64,000 nucleotides of DNA from Streptomyces sp. NBC_00775 (GCF_036347135.1 NZ_CP108938.1:8246001-8310000); one strand, 5' to 3'; shown: positions 42,640-51,360, counted from the first letter of the stretch. Numbers and translations: made by a program. Notes: a model not told the origin generated them from the letters alone.

Positions 42640-43464
42640 TCAGTACGGCCAGATCGGCGGGTGCGTCGTGAAGTGGCCGCCCAGGTGGGCGTGGTCCGGG
42701 TTGTCGGGGTCGAGCTCGCCCTGCTCGGCGATGAGCTTCTCGGCGTACGGCTCGGAGTCGTCCCGCGGCTCGTAGCCCAGCGCCCGCGCGGTCGACAGGT
42801 CCCACCACAGGCGGGTGTTGGCGGACGAGCCGTAGACGACCGTGTGCCGTACGTCCTCGGCGGTCAGTGCCGCGTGGAAGAGGCGCGCGCCGTCCTCCGG
42901 GCTCATCCAGACCGAGAGCATGCGCACGCTGGTGGGCTCCGCGAAACAGGAGCCGATGCGGACCGAGACCGTCTCCAGGCCGTACTTGTCCCAGTAGAGC
43001 TGGGCCAGGTCCTCGCCGAAGGACTTGGACAGACCGTAGAAGGTGTCCGGGCGGTGCGGGGTGTCGATGGGGATCAGGTCGCTGTCGCCGAAGGGAGCCT
43101 CTCCCCGCGGGCGCGGGGTGAAGCCCACCGCGTGGTTGGAGGAGGCGAAGACGATCCGCCGTACGCCTTCCTCGCGCGCGGCCTCGTACAGGTTGTACGT
43201 CCCCTCGATGTTCGCCTTGACGATCTTGTCGAAGGACGCTTCCAGGGAGATGCCGGCGAGGTGGATGATCGCGTCGACGCCTCGTACCGCTTCGCGCAGC
43301 GCCGCCCGGTCGGAGAGATCGGCGGTGATCGCGTCCGGCTCGCCCTCGATGGGCAGCAGGTCGAGGAGGCGCAGCTCGTAGCCGTACTTCGGCAGCAGCC
43401 CCCGCATCAGGGTGCCGAGTCCGCCGGCGGCGCCGGTGAGCAGAACGGTGCGGGGAGCGGGCAT
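42640..43464 (-). CDS. udh: Uronate dehydrogenase
   Basis: 274 residues from ATG 43464, which has GAGGAGA upstream; a longer frame exists without a ribosome site. NAD-binding TGAAGGLGTLM at the N-terminus; IIHLAGISLEASFDKIVKAN and RRIVFASSNHAVGF are diagnostic of uronate dehydrogenases; catalytic YGLSKSFGE gives the Tyr and Lys. It oxidises D-galacturonate or D-glucuronate to the aldarolactone. Divergent from the 5-dehydro-4-deoxyglucarate dehydratase gene, which acts later in the same oxidative uronate pathway. Confidence 0.9.
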   Translation of the reverse strand: MPAPRTVLLTGAAGGLGTLMRGLLPKYGYELRLLDLLPIEGEPDAITADLSDRAALREAVRGVDAIIHLAGISLEASFDKIVKANIEGTYNLYEAAREEGVRRIVFASSNHAVGFTPRPRGEAPFGDSDLIPIDTPHRPDTFYGLSKSFGEDLAQLYWDKYGLETVSVRIGSCFAEPTSVRMLSVWMSPEDGARLFHAALTAEDVRHTVVYGSSANTRLWWDLSTARALGYEPRDDSEPYAEKLIAEQGELDPDNPDHAHLGGHFTTHPPIWPY

Positions 43465-43640
43465 GCGGGTGTCTCTCCTCGGTGCGGGGCGATGTGTCAT
43501 GTCGTGCCGCGTCGGGTGGCCGTAGTGGACGTATTCATGTACGGCATTCACATCCATGGACACGCTAAGGAGCGGTGACCTGCCGCGTCAAGTGTCGCGC
43601 GGAGGTGGTGAATCCGCTGCCGTGTTGCGAGTTTGTGTGC

Positions 43641-43670
43641 TTGACCGGCCCCAAGGTCGCGTCTTAGCGT
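43641..43670 (+). promoter_or_regulatory. Promoter of the dehydratase operon
   Basis: TTGACC (43641-43646), an 18-nt spacer and TAGCGT (43665-43670), about 60 nt before the start. It reads toward the dehydratase gene. Confidence 0.5.
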
Positions 43671-43738
43671 GGTCGCGTTCAGAAATATAGACGTGGATCA
43701 GAAACGTGCACCGCTGAGCACCGTTTTAGGGAGAGCCC

Positions 43739-44680
43739 GTGACCTCAGCCCCTCTCGCCGCTCGACTGAGTATCCCCAGCGGTCCGTTGTTCTTCCCTGT
43801 CACCGCGTACGGCCCCGACGGCTCCGTCGACCTCGACGTCTACCGGGAGCATGTGCGGCGCGGAGTCGAGGCGGGCGCCGCGGCCGTCTTCGCGTGCTGC
43901 GGGACCGGCGAGTTCCACGCGCTCACGCCCGAGGAGTTCGAGGCGTGTGTGCGGGTGGCCGTGGAGGCGGCGGCGGGGCGGGTGCCGGTCGTCGCGGGGG
44001 CGGGGTACGGGACCGCGCTCGCCGTGCGGTACGCGCGGCTCGCGGAGGATGCCGGGGCCGACGGGCTGCTCGCCATGCCGCCGTATCTCGTCGTGGCCGG
44101 ACAGGAGGGGCTGCTGCGGCACTACCGGGAGGTCGCCGCGGCCACCTCACTGGACGTCATCGTCTATCAGCGCGACAACGCCGTGTTCACGCCCGAGACC
44201 GTGGTCGAACTGGCCCGGAGCGAGGGAATCATCGGGTTCAAGGACGGGGTCGGTGACCTTGACCTGATGCAGCGGATCGTGAGCGCGGTGCGGAGTGAGG
44301 TCCCGGGAGATTTCCTGTACTTCAACGGGCTGCCGACGGCGGAACTGACCGGGCTCGCGTACCGGGGTATCGGGATCACGCTGTACTCGTCCGCCGTGTT
44401 CTGCTTCGCCCCGGAGATCGCGCTGGCCTTTCACGCGGCGCTCAACGCCGGGGACGACGATGTGGTGAACCGGCTGCTCGACGGCTTCTACCGGCCGTTC
44501 GTCGATCTGCGGGCGCAGGGGCGTGGGTACGCCGTCTCGCTCGTCAAGGCGGGGGTGCGGTTGCGGGGGCTGGACGTGGGGGAGGTGCGGCCGCCGTTGC
44601 ACGAGCCGGCCGAGGACCATGTCAAACAGCTCGCGCAGTTGATCGAGCGTGGGTACGCCTTGCTTGAGGAGGGTGTGTGA
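43739..44680 (+). CDS. kdgD: 5-dehydro-4-deoxyglucarate dehydratase
   Basis: 313 residues, DapA fold. GPLFFPVTAYGPDGSVD at the N-terminus, CCGTGEFHALT instead of the DapA TTGES loop, VIVYQRDNAVF with the catalytic Tyr, and IIGFKDGVGDLDLMQR with the Schiff-base Lys, all typical of this dehydratase. It decarboxylates and dehydrates 5-keto-4-deoxyglucarate to 2,5-dioxopentanoate. GTG 43739 with AGGGAGAG before it. Coupled by a four-base overlap to the unknown gene at 44677. Confidence 0.9.
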   Translation: MTSAPLAARLSIPSGPLFFPVTAYGPDGSVDLDVYREHVRRGVEAGAAAVFACCGTGEFHALTPEEFEACVRVAVEAAAGRVPVVAGAGYGTALAVRYARLAEDAGADGLLAMPPYLVVAGQEGLLRHYREVAAATSLDVIVYQRDNAVFTPETVVELARSEGIIGFKDGVGDLDLMQRIVSAVRSEVPGDFLYFNGLPTAELTGLAYRGIGITLYSSAVFCFAPEIALAFHAALNAGDDDVVNRLLDGFYRPFVDLRAQGRGYAVSLVKAGVRLRGLDVGEVRPPLHEPAEDHVKQLAQLIERGYALLEEGV

Positions 44681-45846
44681 AGACGTCCGCGTTCTTGTAC
44701 CCGTGGGATGTCAACGGGGATCCGGAGGCCGCCTCCCGGATCGCCGGGCTCGGGATACGGCAGGTGACGCTCGCGTCCGCGTACCACTCGACGCGGGCGT
44801 TGACGCCGCGGCACCCTCGGCATCGGATCGTCACCGCCGAGCACGCGGCCGTGCTCTACCCCGTGGACGAGTCACGGTGGGAGGGGCGCCGGATCAGGCC
44901 GTACGCGGCGGGGAGCTGGGCAGAGGGCGACGCCTACGGGGCCGCTGCCGCGGAGCTTGCCGATGCCGGGCTCGAGGTCCACACCTGGGTGGTTCTCGCG
45001 CACAACTCCCGTATGGGGGCCGAGCATCCGTCCACTTCCGTGGTCAACGCGTATGGGGACCGGTATCCCTGGGCGCCGTGCATCGCGCAGCCCGGGACGC
45101 GGGACTATCTGGTCGGCCTCGCGGCGGAGGCGGCGGTACGGCCGGGGGCTCGTGGTACGGAGCTGGAGTCGCTGGGGTGGTACGGGCTGGCGCATCTGCA
45201 CGCGCACGACAAGATCGGCGGGGTGGGGCTCGGGGATGCCGGGCAGTACCTGATGTCGCTGTGCTTCTGTGCGGTGTGCCTCGACGGTTACGCGGAACAG
45301 GGGCTTGACGGGCGGGAGTTGGCGGCCGCCGTACGGGGGGCTCTGGAGCCGGTGTGGCGGGGGGCGCCGTCGGACGGTGGGTGGGCGGGGGTCGAGAAGC
45401 TGCTCGGGGCGGGGGCCGCGGGGGCTACGCGTGTGTGGCGTGACGGGGTGGCTCGTACGCTCCAGGAGGCGGCGGTCTCGGCGGTACGGGCGGCTGCGCC
45501 GGGCGGGTTCCAGGTGCTGCTGCACGCGGATCCGGTGTCGTACCACTGCGGTGCGAACGCCGGGGTCGACCCCGGGCACATCCTGTCCGTGGCGGATGGG
45601 GTGGTCGTGCCGTGCACCGGTGGTGCCGGGCTGTTGACTCCCTTCGCGGAGGCGGCGCGGGAGGGCAGCGTGCTGGCCGCCAACTTCACCGTGGTGTCGG
45701 GGATGGGGGGCCGGCCGGGCGCGCTCGCCGCGGACGCGGAGCGCGCGGCTTCGCTGGGCGCGACGGAACTTCGGCTGTATCACGCCGGGTTGGCGTCTGA
45801 TGGGGATCTGCGGGCTGTGGGGGTGGCGGTGGCGGGGCTGGGGTGA
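44677..45846 (+). CDS. Unknown protein coupled to the dehydratase gene
   Basis: 389 residues, Ala/Gly-rich. I do not recognise a characterised family. KTSAFLYPWDVNGDPEAASR, RQVTLASAYHSTRALTPRHP and LEVHTWVVLAHNSRMG suggest a TIM-barrel glycoside-hydrolase-like fold with aromatic and acidic sites; SLCFCAVCLDGYAEQGLDG is a Cys-containing middle segment. No signal peptide. The GTGA overlap with kdgD indicates a function tied to uronate catabolism. Confidence 0.7.
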   Translation: MKTSAFLYPWDVNGDPEAASRIAGLGIRQVTLASAYHSTRALTPRHPRHRIVTAEHAAVLYPVDESRWEGRRIRPYAAGSWAEGDAYGAAAAELADAGLEVHTWVVLAHNSRMGAEHPSTSVVNAYGDRYPWAPCIAQPGTRDYLVGLAAEAAVRPGARGTELESLGWYGLAHLHAHDKIGGVGLGDAGQYLMSLCFCAVCLDGYAEQGLDGRELAAAVRGALEPVWRGAPSDGGWAGVEKLLGAGAAGATRVWRDGVARTLQEAAVSAVRAAAPGGFQVLLHADPVSYHCGANAGVDPGHILSVADGVVVPCTGGAGLLTPFAEAAREGSVLAANFTVVSGMGGRPGALAADAERAASLGATELRLYHAGLASDGDLRAVGVAVAGLG

Positions 45847-45884
45847 GGGGGCGGTTCGGTGGTTCGGTGGCGTGGGGGTGGGTC

Positions 45885-45997
45885 GGGGCCGCGCCGGTAC
45901 GTCCAGCCCGTCGCCGGTGGGCATTACTGCCTGCTGCCACAGCATGAACTTGCCCATAACCACGTATGCGACGGGCTGGACGTACCGACACGGCCCC
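45885..45997. ncRNA. Long intergenic hairpin, possible structured RNA or MITE-like element
   Basis: A perfect 20-bp inverted repeat (45895-45914 with 45968-45987) extended by GGGGCCG (45885-45891) with CGGCCCC (45991-45997). The 53-nt interior is itself partly paired (GTGGGCA with TGCCCAT). About 110 nt in total in a gene-free region, much longer than the local terminators. No known RNA family recognised. Confidence 0.5.
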
Positions 45998-46199
45998 TTC
46001 TGTGCGTCGCCGACTGCGCCGCCGTCGTAGCGGGTGGGGGTGGGTGGGGCCGTCGTGCGTCGCCGGGTGCGGGTGTGTGTCGGCTGGGGGTGGGCGGTGC
46101 CGTGCGTCGAACGGTTCCGGGGGGTGTTTTTAGGGGCGCGGGGAACTGCGCGCCCAGCCCCCACCGCCCCGCAGACGACGAACAACCCCGGTCATTTCA

Positions 46200-46286
46200 G
46201 GGGCGCGGGGAACGGCGCAATCTTTTGGGGGTCTGGGGGCGGAGCCCCCAGGAACGGGATGGGACGGGTAGGGGCGGCGGGGGCGA
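46200..46286. repeat. Dispersed repeat element, copy 2
   Basis: Nearly identical to 37220-37308 (GGAACGGGATGGGACGGGTA is a shared core). A second partial copy of its start (GGGGCGCGGGGAACTGCGC) is at 46132-46150 in the same orientation. It is placed just before the 3' end of a minus-strand MFS gene. Confidence 0.75.
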
Positions 46287-46295
46287 GGAAGTGCT

Positions 46296-47537
46296 TTAGG
46301 GCGGTGGTGCGGAGGGGGTGTCGCGGAGCAGAGGGGGCAGGGTGAGGAGGCGGGTGAGGCCCAGGGTGGCCAAGAGGAGGCGGTAGTCGATCAGTTCGAC
46401 CAGGGCGGCGCCGGCGGCCAGGCCGAGGGCGTTGGGAGCGTAGAGAAGGGTGTTCGCGGTGGCGGTGGTGCGGCCCAGGAGATGGGCCGGAGTCTCCCGC
46501 TGGACCGCGGTGTACGTCGCGATCAGAACGCAGGGGAGACCGACACCCACGGCGGCGCAGGAGACGAGGGTCAGGGGATCGGAAGGGACCGAGCGGAGCG
46601 CCACCGCGGTGGCCGTGAGAGCGATCCCGTACCCGGCGAAACGGCGTTCGCCCAGCCGGCGCAGGAGGGGGCCGCAGACCAGGCCGATCGTCACCGAGCC
46701 GGCGCCCTGGACGACGTAGAGGAGACCCACGTACGTGGGGGAGTGGCCCAGGCCCTCGGCCACGGCGTAGATCGTCGCGCCGTTGAGGCCCGCGAAGAGC
46801 ATGGTCGTACCGCCGGCCAGGACCAGGGGGCGGAGGCGGGGGTGGTCCCAGACGAAGCGGGCGCCCTCGGCCGTGCGGGTTCGCCAGGCGGCAGGGGTGG
46901 CTTCGGGGGGCGGGGGCTCTTGGACTCGTAGCAGCGCGCACACGCCCGCCGCCAGCGCGAACGTCACCGCGTCCAGCAGCGCGACCCGCGCACCGCCGTA
47001 CGCCGCGTACAGACCCGCCCCGGCCAGGGGAGCCAACAGCTTCATGCCCTCGTTGGCCGTCATGCGCAGGCCGTTGAAGTCGCCGAGCAGGGTCTTGTCG
47101 ACCGCGGTGGCCAGCAGCGCCGACTCCGCCGCGTCCTGGACGACGCCTGCCGCGCCGTAGAGGAGCAGCACCGTGAAGAGGATCCACAGGCGGTCCGGGG
47201 TGTCCACGGCGAAGAGGGCGAGGAGGAGCGCGGCCAGGGCCAGGTTCGTGGTGATCAGGAGTGGGCGGCGGCGGGTGCGGTCCGCCAGAGTGCCGAGGAG
47301 AGGGCCGATGAGTGTGGGGGCCCAGAGCGCGAAGACGCAGAGGGCCGCCAGGCCGTTCGAGCCCGTCAGGTCCTTGACCCAGATGCCCGAGGCCAGCCAC
47401 ATCGCCGACGATCCGAAACCGGAGACCACGACTCCGGTCAGGTACAACCCCGCGTTGCGGTCACTGAGAACACGCGCCACCGTCCATGTCATGGCAGGTG
47501 ATCGTGGTCCTAAGGCGGCCGCCGGGGGATCGGGCAT
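46296..47537 (-). CDS. MFS transporter (12 helices)
   Basis: 413 residues; ATG 47537 has AAGG before it, ATG 47492 (MTWTVARVL) is possible. The pattern resembles the Bcr/EntS-like exporter group: GLYLTGVVVSGFGSSAMWLA in helix 1, LLGTLADRTRRRPLL as motif A, and GAAGVVQDAAESALLATAVD. Likely exports a small molecule; not linked to a pathway here. A hairpin precedes it on the CAP-protein side. Confidence 0.85.
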   Translation of the reverse strand: MPDPPAAALGPRSPAMTWTVARVLSDRNAGLYLTGVVVSGFGSSAMWLASGIWVKDLTGSNGLAALCVFALWAPTLIGPLLGTLADRTRRRPLLITTNLALAALLLALFAVDTPDRLWILFTVLLLYGAAGVVQDAAESALLATAVDKTLLGDFNGLRMTANEGMKLLAPLAGAGLYAAYGGARVALLDAVTFALAAGVCALLRVQEPPPPEATPAAWRTRTAEGARFVWDHPRLRPLVLAGGTTMLFAGLNGATIYAVAEGLGHSPTYVGLLYVVQGAGSVTIGLVCGPLLRRLGERRFAGYGIALTATAVALRSVPSDPLTLVSCAAVGVGLPCVLIATYTAVQRETPAHLLGRTTATANTLLYAPNALGLAAGAALVELIDYRLLLATLGLTRLLTLPPLLRDTPSAPPP

Positions 47538-47578
47538 GTGCCTTACCCGGCCTGGCGGAAACCGTTGCTGTCTAAGCC

Positions 47579-47620
47579 GGGCCGAAGGCTCCAGGTGGGG
47601 GTGCCTGGAGCCTTCGGCCC
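47579..47620 (-). terminator. 17-bp perfect hairpin after the CAP-domain gene
   Basis: 47579-47595 pairs with 47604-47620, loop 8 nt, about 50 nt beyond the minus-strand stop at 47671. Confidence 0.8.
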
Positions 47621-47670
47621 CGGATCAGGGGCAGGTACGTCGCAACGGGGACGGAGGCCGGCGTGAGCGG

Positions 47671-48432
47671 TCAGCGGGCCGTGCCGAAGTCCTGCGTCCA
47701 GTAGCTGCCGGGCTGCGCGAGGCCGACGCCGATCTCCTTGTAACCGCAGTCCAGGATGTTGCGCTTGTGGCCGGGGCTGGACATCCAGCCCGCCATGACC
47801 TGCTCGGGGGTCGAGTATCCGTACGCGACGTTCTCGCCGTAGGAACTCCAGATGTAGCCGGCACGCGTGATCCGTGTGCCCGGATCCGAACCGTCGGAGC
47901 CCGTGTGCGACATGTTCTGGTGGCTCGCCATGTCCACGCTGTGCGCCTGGGCGGCCTTCGCGAGCTTCGCGTTCAAGGTCAGCGGAGAGCAGCCGACCTT
48001 GCTGCGCTCGCTGTTGACCAGGGCCACGATGCGAGCCACGGCGCTGGAGGCTGCCGGGGCCGCCGTGGCAGGGGCGGCCGAGGACGCCTTGGGTGCCGTG
48101 GCCGCCTTCGAGGCGGTTGCGGTGGGTGCCGCGGTTGCCTTCCGGGCGGGGGTCTTGGACGCGGTGGGTGCTGTCGTGGCGGGCGCGGTGGCTGTCTGCG
48201 AAGCCGAAGCCGAAGCGGATGCCGAGGGCCGCGACGTCCACTCGCCGTTCTTCCACCGCTCCTGCGAGGACGTGTTCCTCCAGTTCTGCCACTGGCCGCC
48301 GTACGACTCGGCACCCTGGCTGCCCTGATGGTTCATACAGGCCATGGCGGCGGTCGGTAGCGCCAGCGCGCTCACCACGACAGCAGCGATGGTTATCTTC
48401 CGGTGGCGCGTCTTCCTACGGTGCTTCCTCAT
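47671..48432 (-). CDS. Secreted CAP (SCP/PR-1) domain protein
   Basis: 253 residues from ATG 48432 with GAGG upstream. Signal peptide (RHRKITIAAVVVSALALPTA), a Trp/Ser segment, an Ala/Thr/Pro linker (about 70-130) and a C-terminal CAP domain: LVNSERSKVGCSPLTLNAKL, AQAHSVDMASHQNMSHTGSD, YGENVAYGY and GWMSSPGHKRNILDCGYKEI, with the His/Glu cavity residues of the family. Extracellular; activity of bacterial CAP proteins is mostly unknown. Confidence 0.88.
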   Translation of the reverse strand: MRKHRRKTRHRKITIAAVVVSALALPTAAMACMNHQGSQGAESYGGQWQNWRNTSSQERWKNGEWTSRPSASASASASQTATAPATTAPTASKTPARKATAAPTATASKAATAPKASSAAPATAAPAASSAVARIVALVNSERSKVGCSPLTLNAKLAKAAQAHSVDMASHQNMSHTGSDGSDPGTRITRAGYIWSSYGENVAYGYSTPEQVMAGWMSSPGHKRNILDCGYKEIGVGLAQPGSYWTQDFGTAR

Positions 48433-49003
48433 GGTGACCTCGCTCCGTCGTCGCGGGTGCGCCTCCGGTGGGCCGGCTCGGCATGGACGCTGTGCCTGAG
48501 CTGCGGTGACGCCTTGTGGGGCCGTCATTGTTAAAACCTGAGTGAGTGAGCGGCAACGAGCGCTACTACTACCCGGCCTCGTAGTCCACGAACGGCCTTG
48601 AATCGGGCGCACGGGTGTGCTGACGCGGCTCACCGGCGCGCGGCAGGGTCTGGCACTCCGTCAGAAGCCCCCCTGTGCCCGGCGGGCGGGGTGAAAGAAG
48701 CGGGCGGGATGCATGCCATTGGATCATGTGCGCCGTATGTCGGATTCCAGACGGCAAGTCTGGCTATATCGCCCAGGCGTCATGTACTACCGAACCGCGT
48801 TGATGCCGGATGTCGACGTGATGGATGTCACTGTGAGCTGCTGCAACCATTCCCGACGGACGCGACGGCGCCTCATCGCGGTGCATGCGATGAGCGTGCA
48901 AGCGATGAGTGCGCAAGCAGTGAGTGCGGAAGCGATGAGTTTTGCGCGCCGCCTGGGTCTACCCCGTCAGTGGACACGCGTGCTGAGTGCTGAGGAGACG
49001 TGG
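48433..49003. other. 571-nt divergent region with a 15-bp repeat array
   Basis: Between the CAP-domain gene and the DinB-type gene. Contains the tandem array at 48883-48942. The reading frame is open upstream of 49004 but there is no better ribosome site, so I treat this as non-coding. Confidence 0.4.
48883..48942. repeat. Four 15-bp tandem repeats
   Basis: Units GCATGCGATGAGCGT, GCAAGCGATGAGTGC, GCAAGCAGTGAGTGC and GGAAGCGATGAGTTT, with a period of exactly 15. It ends 61 nt before the ATG at 49004. Confidence 0.75.
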
Positions 49004-49591
49004 ATGACCGGCCAGACTTTCGACCTCGGGCCGCAGGCCCTGATCGTGGCGCGCCTCGCGCAGGGCGTGACCGAGGAGCAGCTCGACGGCGTGACCCCCT
49101 GTCCGGGGCTCGCGGTGCACAACATGCTCGGGCATGTGGCCGGGCTGGTCATCGCCTTCCGCGACGCCGCGCGCAAGGACCTGGGCCCTACGACGGCCAC
49201 CAGCCCGGGCTCCTTCGTGCCCGACATCGAGCCCGGCTGGCGCGAGGCCCTGCCCAAGGCGCTCGACGAGCTCGCCGAGGCCTGGCGCGACCCGGCCGCC
49301 TGGACGGGTGAGACCCGGGCGGGCGGGGTCTCCCTGCCCGGTGCGGTGGCGGCCGCCGTCGCCGCCGACGAGCTGGTGGTGCACGGGTGGGATCTCGCCC
49401 GTGCCACCGGCCAGGAGTACGAGCCCGATGCCGCTGCCCTCCAGGCGTCGCAGGGGCTCCTCGCCAGCGCGGCCGAGGATCCGAGCAGGGACGGGGGCCT
49501 CTTCGGGCCCGTGGTGCCGGTGCCGGACGACGCACCGCTGCTCGACCGGGTGATCGGGCTCAGCGGCCGCGACCCCGGCTGGAAGCCGTAG
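49004..49591 (+). CDS. DinB/maleylpyruvate isomerase-type (TIGR03086) protein
   Basis: 195 residues from ATG 49004 with GAGGAG upstream. LTEEQLDGVTPCPGL-like motif (VTEEQLDGVTPCPGLAVHNM) and LGHVAGLVIAF carry the first metal-site His; AADELVVHGWDLARATG carries the second, as in the mycothiol-dependent DinB fold. Likely a metal-dependent thiol-transfer or isomerase protein using mycothiol. Substrate unknown. Confidence 0.82.
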   Translation: MTGQTFDLGPQALIVARLAQGVTEEQLDGVTPCPGLAVHNMLGHVAGLVIAFRDAARKDLGPTTATSPGSFVPDIEPGWREALPKALDELAEAWRDPAAWTGETRAGGVSLPGAVAAAVAADELVVHGWDLARATGQEYEPDAAALQASQGLLASAAEDPSRDGGLFGPVVPVPDDAPLLDRVIGLSGRDPGWKP

Positions 49592-49755
49592 GGCACCGGC
49601 ACATACAGGCGCCTGAGAAGTCGCCGAGCTGTGGTGTACGCGGACACCTGAGGAGCCGGCGGAGTGGCGGCGCGCGCGACACGCCCGGTGCCGCAGCGCC
49701 CTGGAGCGCCGGAAAAAGGGGAGCCCGCGGTGCTGCCGTTCCGTACGCTCCCCGC

Positions 49756-50511
49756 ATGTCTCTCGCCCTCACCGTCCTCGGCACCGCCTCCCCCCACCCG
49801 GGGCCCGGCCGCCCCTGCTCCGGCTATCTGCTGAGCGGCGGGGGTGCCGAGGTGTGGGTCGACGCCGGGCCCGGGAGCTTCGCCGAATTGCAGAGGCATA
49901 CGGATCCGGCGCGGCTGGACGCGATCTGGATCTCGCATCTGCACGCGGATCACTGTGCCGACCTCCTCTCCGCCGTCTACGGGCTGGCGTACGGCGGGCT
50001 CACCCCCTCCGCCCCCCTTCCCGTGTACGGGCCGCCCGAGCTCGGGCAGCGGCTCGCCGGGTTCTTCGGGCAGCGGGATCCCGGGTTCCTGAGCGGGGTC
50101 TTCGACCTCCGGACCCTGCACGACGGGCATGACACGCGCGTGGGCGAACTGCGCCTTCGTACGCGTGCCGTCGTGCACGACACCGAGGCGTACGGGCTGC
50201 GGGCCGAGTGCGACGGGAGCGTTTTCGCGTACTCCGGAGACAGTGGTCCCTGCCCGGCGCTCACCGAACTCGCCGCCGGCGCCGACCTGTTCCTCTGTGA
50301 GGCCGACATCGACCGGCATCGCGGAAGCGAACGCCAGGTGCATCTCACGCCCGAGGACGCCGGCGCCGTGGCCAAGGAGGCCGGCGTACGGGAGTTGCTG
50401 GTCACCCATGTGGGGCCGACGCTCACCCCGGAGTCCGCCACCGAGCGCGCCGGCGTCGTCTTCGGCGGCCGGACCACCACCGCCCGCGAGGGCGGCATCG
50501 CGAGCCTCTGA
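49756..50511 (+). CDS. Metallo-beta-lactamase-fold hydrolase (RNase Z-like group)
   Basis: 251 residues. SHLHADHCADL is the HxHxDH zinc motif (about residues 59-70). Further ligands are in VVHDTEAYG, FAYSGDSGP and LLVTHVGPTL. The N-terminus LTVLGTASPHPGPGRPCSGY is typical of the RNase Z/phosphodiesterase-like MBL group. Cytoplasmic. Substrate not decided. Confidence 0.88.
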   Translation: MSLALTVLGTASPHPGPGRPCSGYLLSGGGAEVWVDAGPGSFAELQRHTDPARLDAIWISHLHADHCADLLSAVYGLAYGGLTPSAPLPVYGPPELGQRLAGFFGQRDPGFLSGVFDLRTLHDGHDTRVGELRLRTRAVVHDTEAYGLRAECDGSVFAYSGDSGPCPALTELAAGADLFLCEADIDRHRGSERQVHLTPEDAGAVAKEAGVRELLVTHVGPTLTPESATERAGVVFGGRTTTAREGGIASL

Positions 50512-50645
50512 CGCAGCTTCTGACACCGAGGGCCGACTCACCGGTCACTCCAACTTCTTTTGTCAGAAGCGTTGACGAAACACAGGAGCGCTCCTACCTT
50601 CAACCCGTCGTACTTCGTACGTCATATATGAGACGCGATATGCGA

Positions 50646-50701
50646 GATCCGATACACGCGATCGGAAGCCCGCGATCCGACACGTGAGATCCGAGAGGCG
50701 C
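50646..50701. repeat. Four 14-bp direct repeats just before the GntR gene
   Basis: Units start at 50646, 50660, 50674 and 50688: GATCCGATACACGC, GATCGGAAGCCCGC, GATCCGACACGTGA, GATCCGAGAGGCGC. Exact period 14; the last unit ends 2 nt before the ATG. Possible autoregulatory iterons. Confidence 0.7.
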
Positions 50702-50703
50702 GC

Positions 50704-51360
50704 ATGACCTCTGTGCCCACCCCGATCCCGTCCCGCACGCAGTTCGTGCTGGAGGGGATCAAACACCGCATCCTCACCGGGCAGTTGACCCCGGGACAGG
50801 CCCTGGTCGAGACCGAGCTCGCCGCACAGTTCGGGGTGTCCAAGACGCCCGTGCGCGAGGCGCTCAAGACCCTGGCCGGTACCGGGCTCGTCGTGATGAA
50901 CCAGTACAAGGGCGTCACGGTGCGCATGGTGGACGCGGACATGGCGCGCGAGGTGTACGACGTGCGGCTGCTCCTCGAACCGGAGGCGCTGCGGCGGACC
51001 GTACGGCGCGAGGCGTCGCTCGCCGCCGCGCGGGACGCGCTGACGCGAGCCGACGAAGCCGCCGACACCGCCGAACGCTCCCTGGCCAACCGGGAGTTCC
51101 ACCGCGCCCTGTACGTGTCCTGCGGCAATCCGCTGCTCGGCCGGATGCTCGACGAAGTACGCGACCAGGCCGCCCTGGTCTCGGCGGTCGCCTGGGCCGC
51201 CGACCCGTCCTGGGAGCGCGAGGCGAACGAGCACCGGGAGATCCTGCGGCTCGCCCTCGACGGTGACGCCGATGGCGCGGCCGGCGCGCTGCACGCCCAT
51301 ATCGCGTCGTTCGTGCAACGGGCCTTCCCCCAGGGCCAGGAAGAGGATGAACAGGAATGA
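50704..51360 (+). CDS. GntR/FadR-family regulator of the pectin/pentonate operon
   Basis: 218 residues. N-terminal winged helix about 12-75 (FVLEGIKHRILTGQLTPGQA, AAQFGVSKTPVREALKTLAG) and an FCD domain (ARE...VRLLLEPEAL, NREFHRALYVSCGNPLL, EHREILRLALDGD) with Asp/His ligands for a carboxylate effector. First gene of the operon, coupled to the aldolase-type gene by four bases. The 14-bp repeats in front are a candidate operator. A sugar acid is the likely inducer. Confidence 0.9.
   Translation: MTSVPTPIPSRTQFVLEGIKHRILTGQLTPGQALVETELAAQFGVSKTPVREALKTLAGTGLVVMNQYKGVTVRMVDADMAREVYDVRLLLEPEALRRTVRREASLAAARDALTRADEAADTAERSLANREFHRALYVSCGNPLLGRMLDEVRDQAALVSAVAWAADPSWEREANEHREILRLALDGDADGAAGALHAHIASFVQRAFPQGQEEDEQE

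Larger units (their letters stand above)
45847..46295. other. 449-nt gene-free region between convergent genes
   Basis: Contains the 110-nt hairpin (45885-45997) and dispersed repeat copy 2 (46200-46286). I see no coding sequence with family features. Confidence 0.5.

Noticed and set aside
45885..45997. Known riboswitch
   Set aside because: Lies after the 3' end of one gene and before the 3' end of another, and I recognise no aptamer consensus.
48713..49003. N-terminal extension of the DinB-type protein to 292 residues
   Set aside because: The extension holds simple repeats and Cys/Arg-rich sequence, while GAGGAG and the family N-terminus mark the start at 49004.
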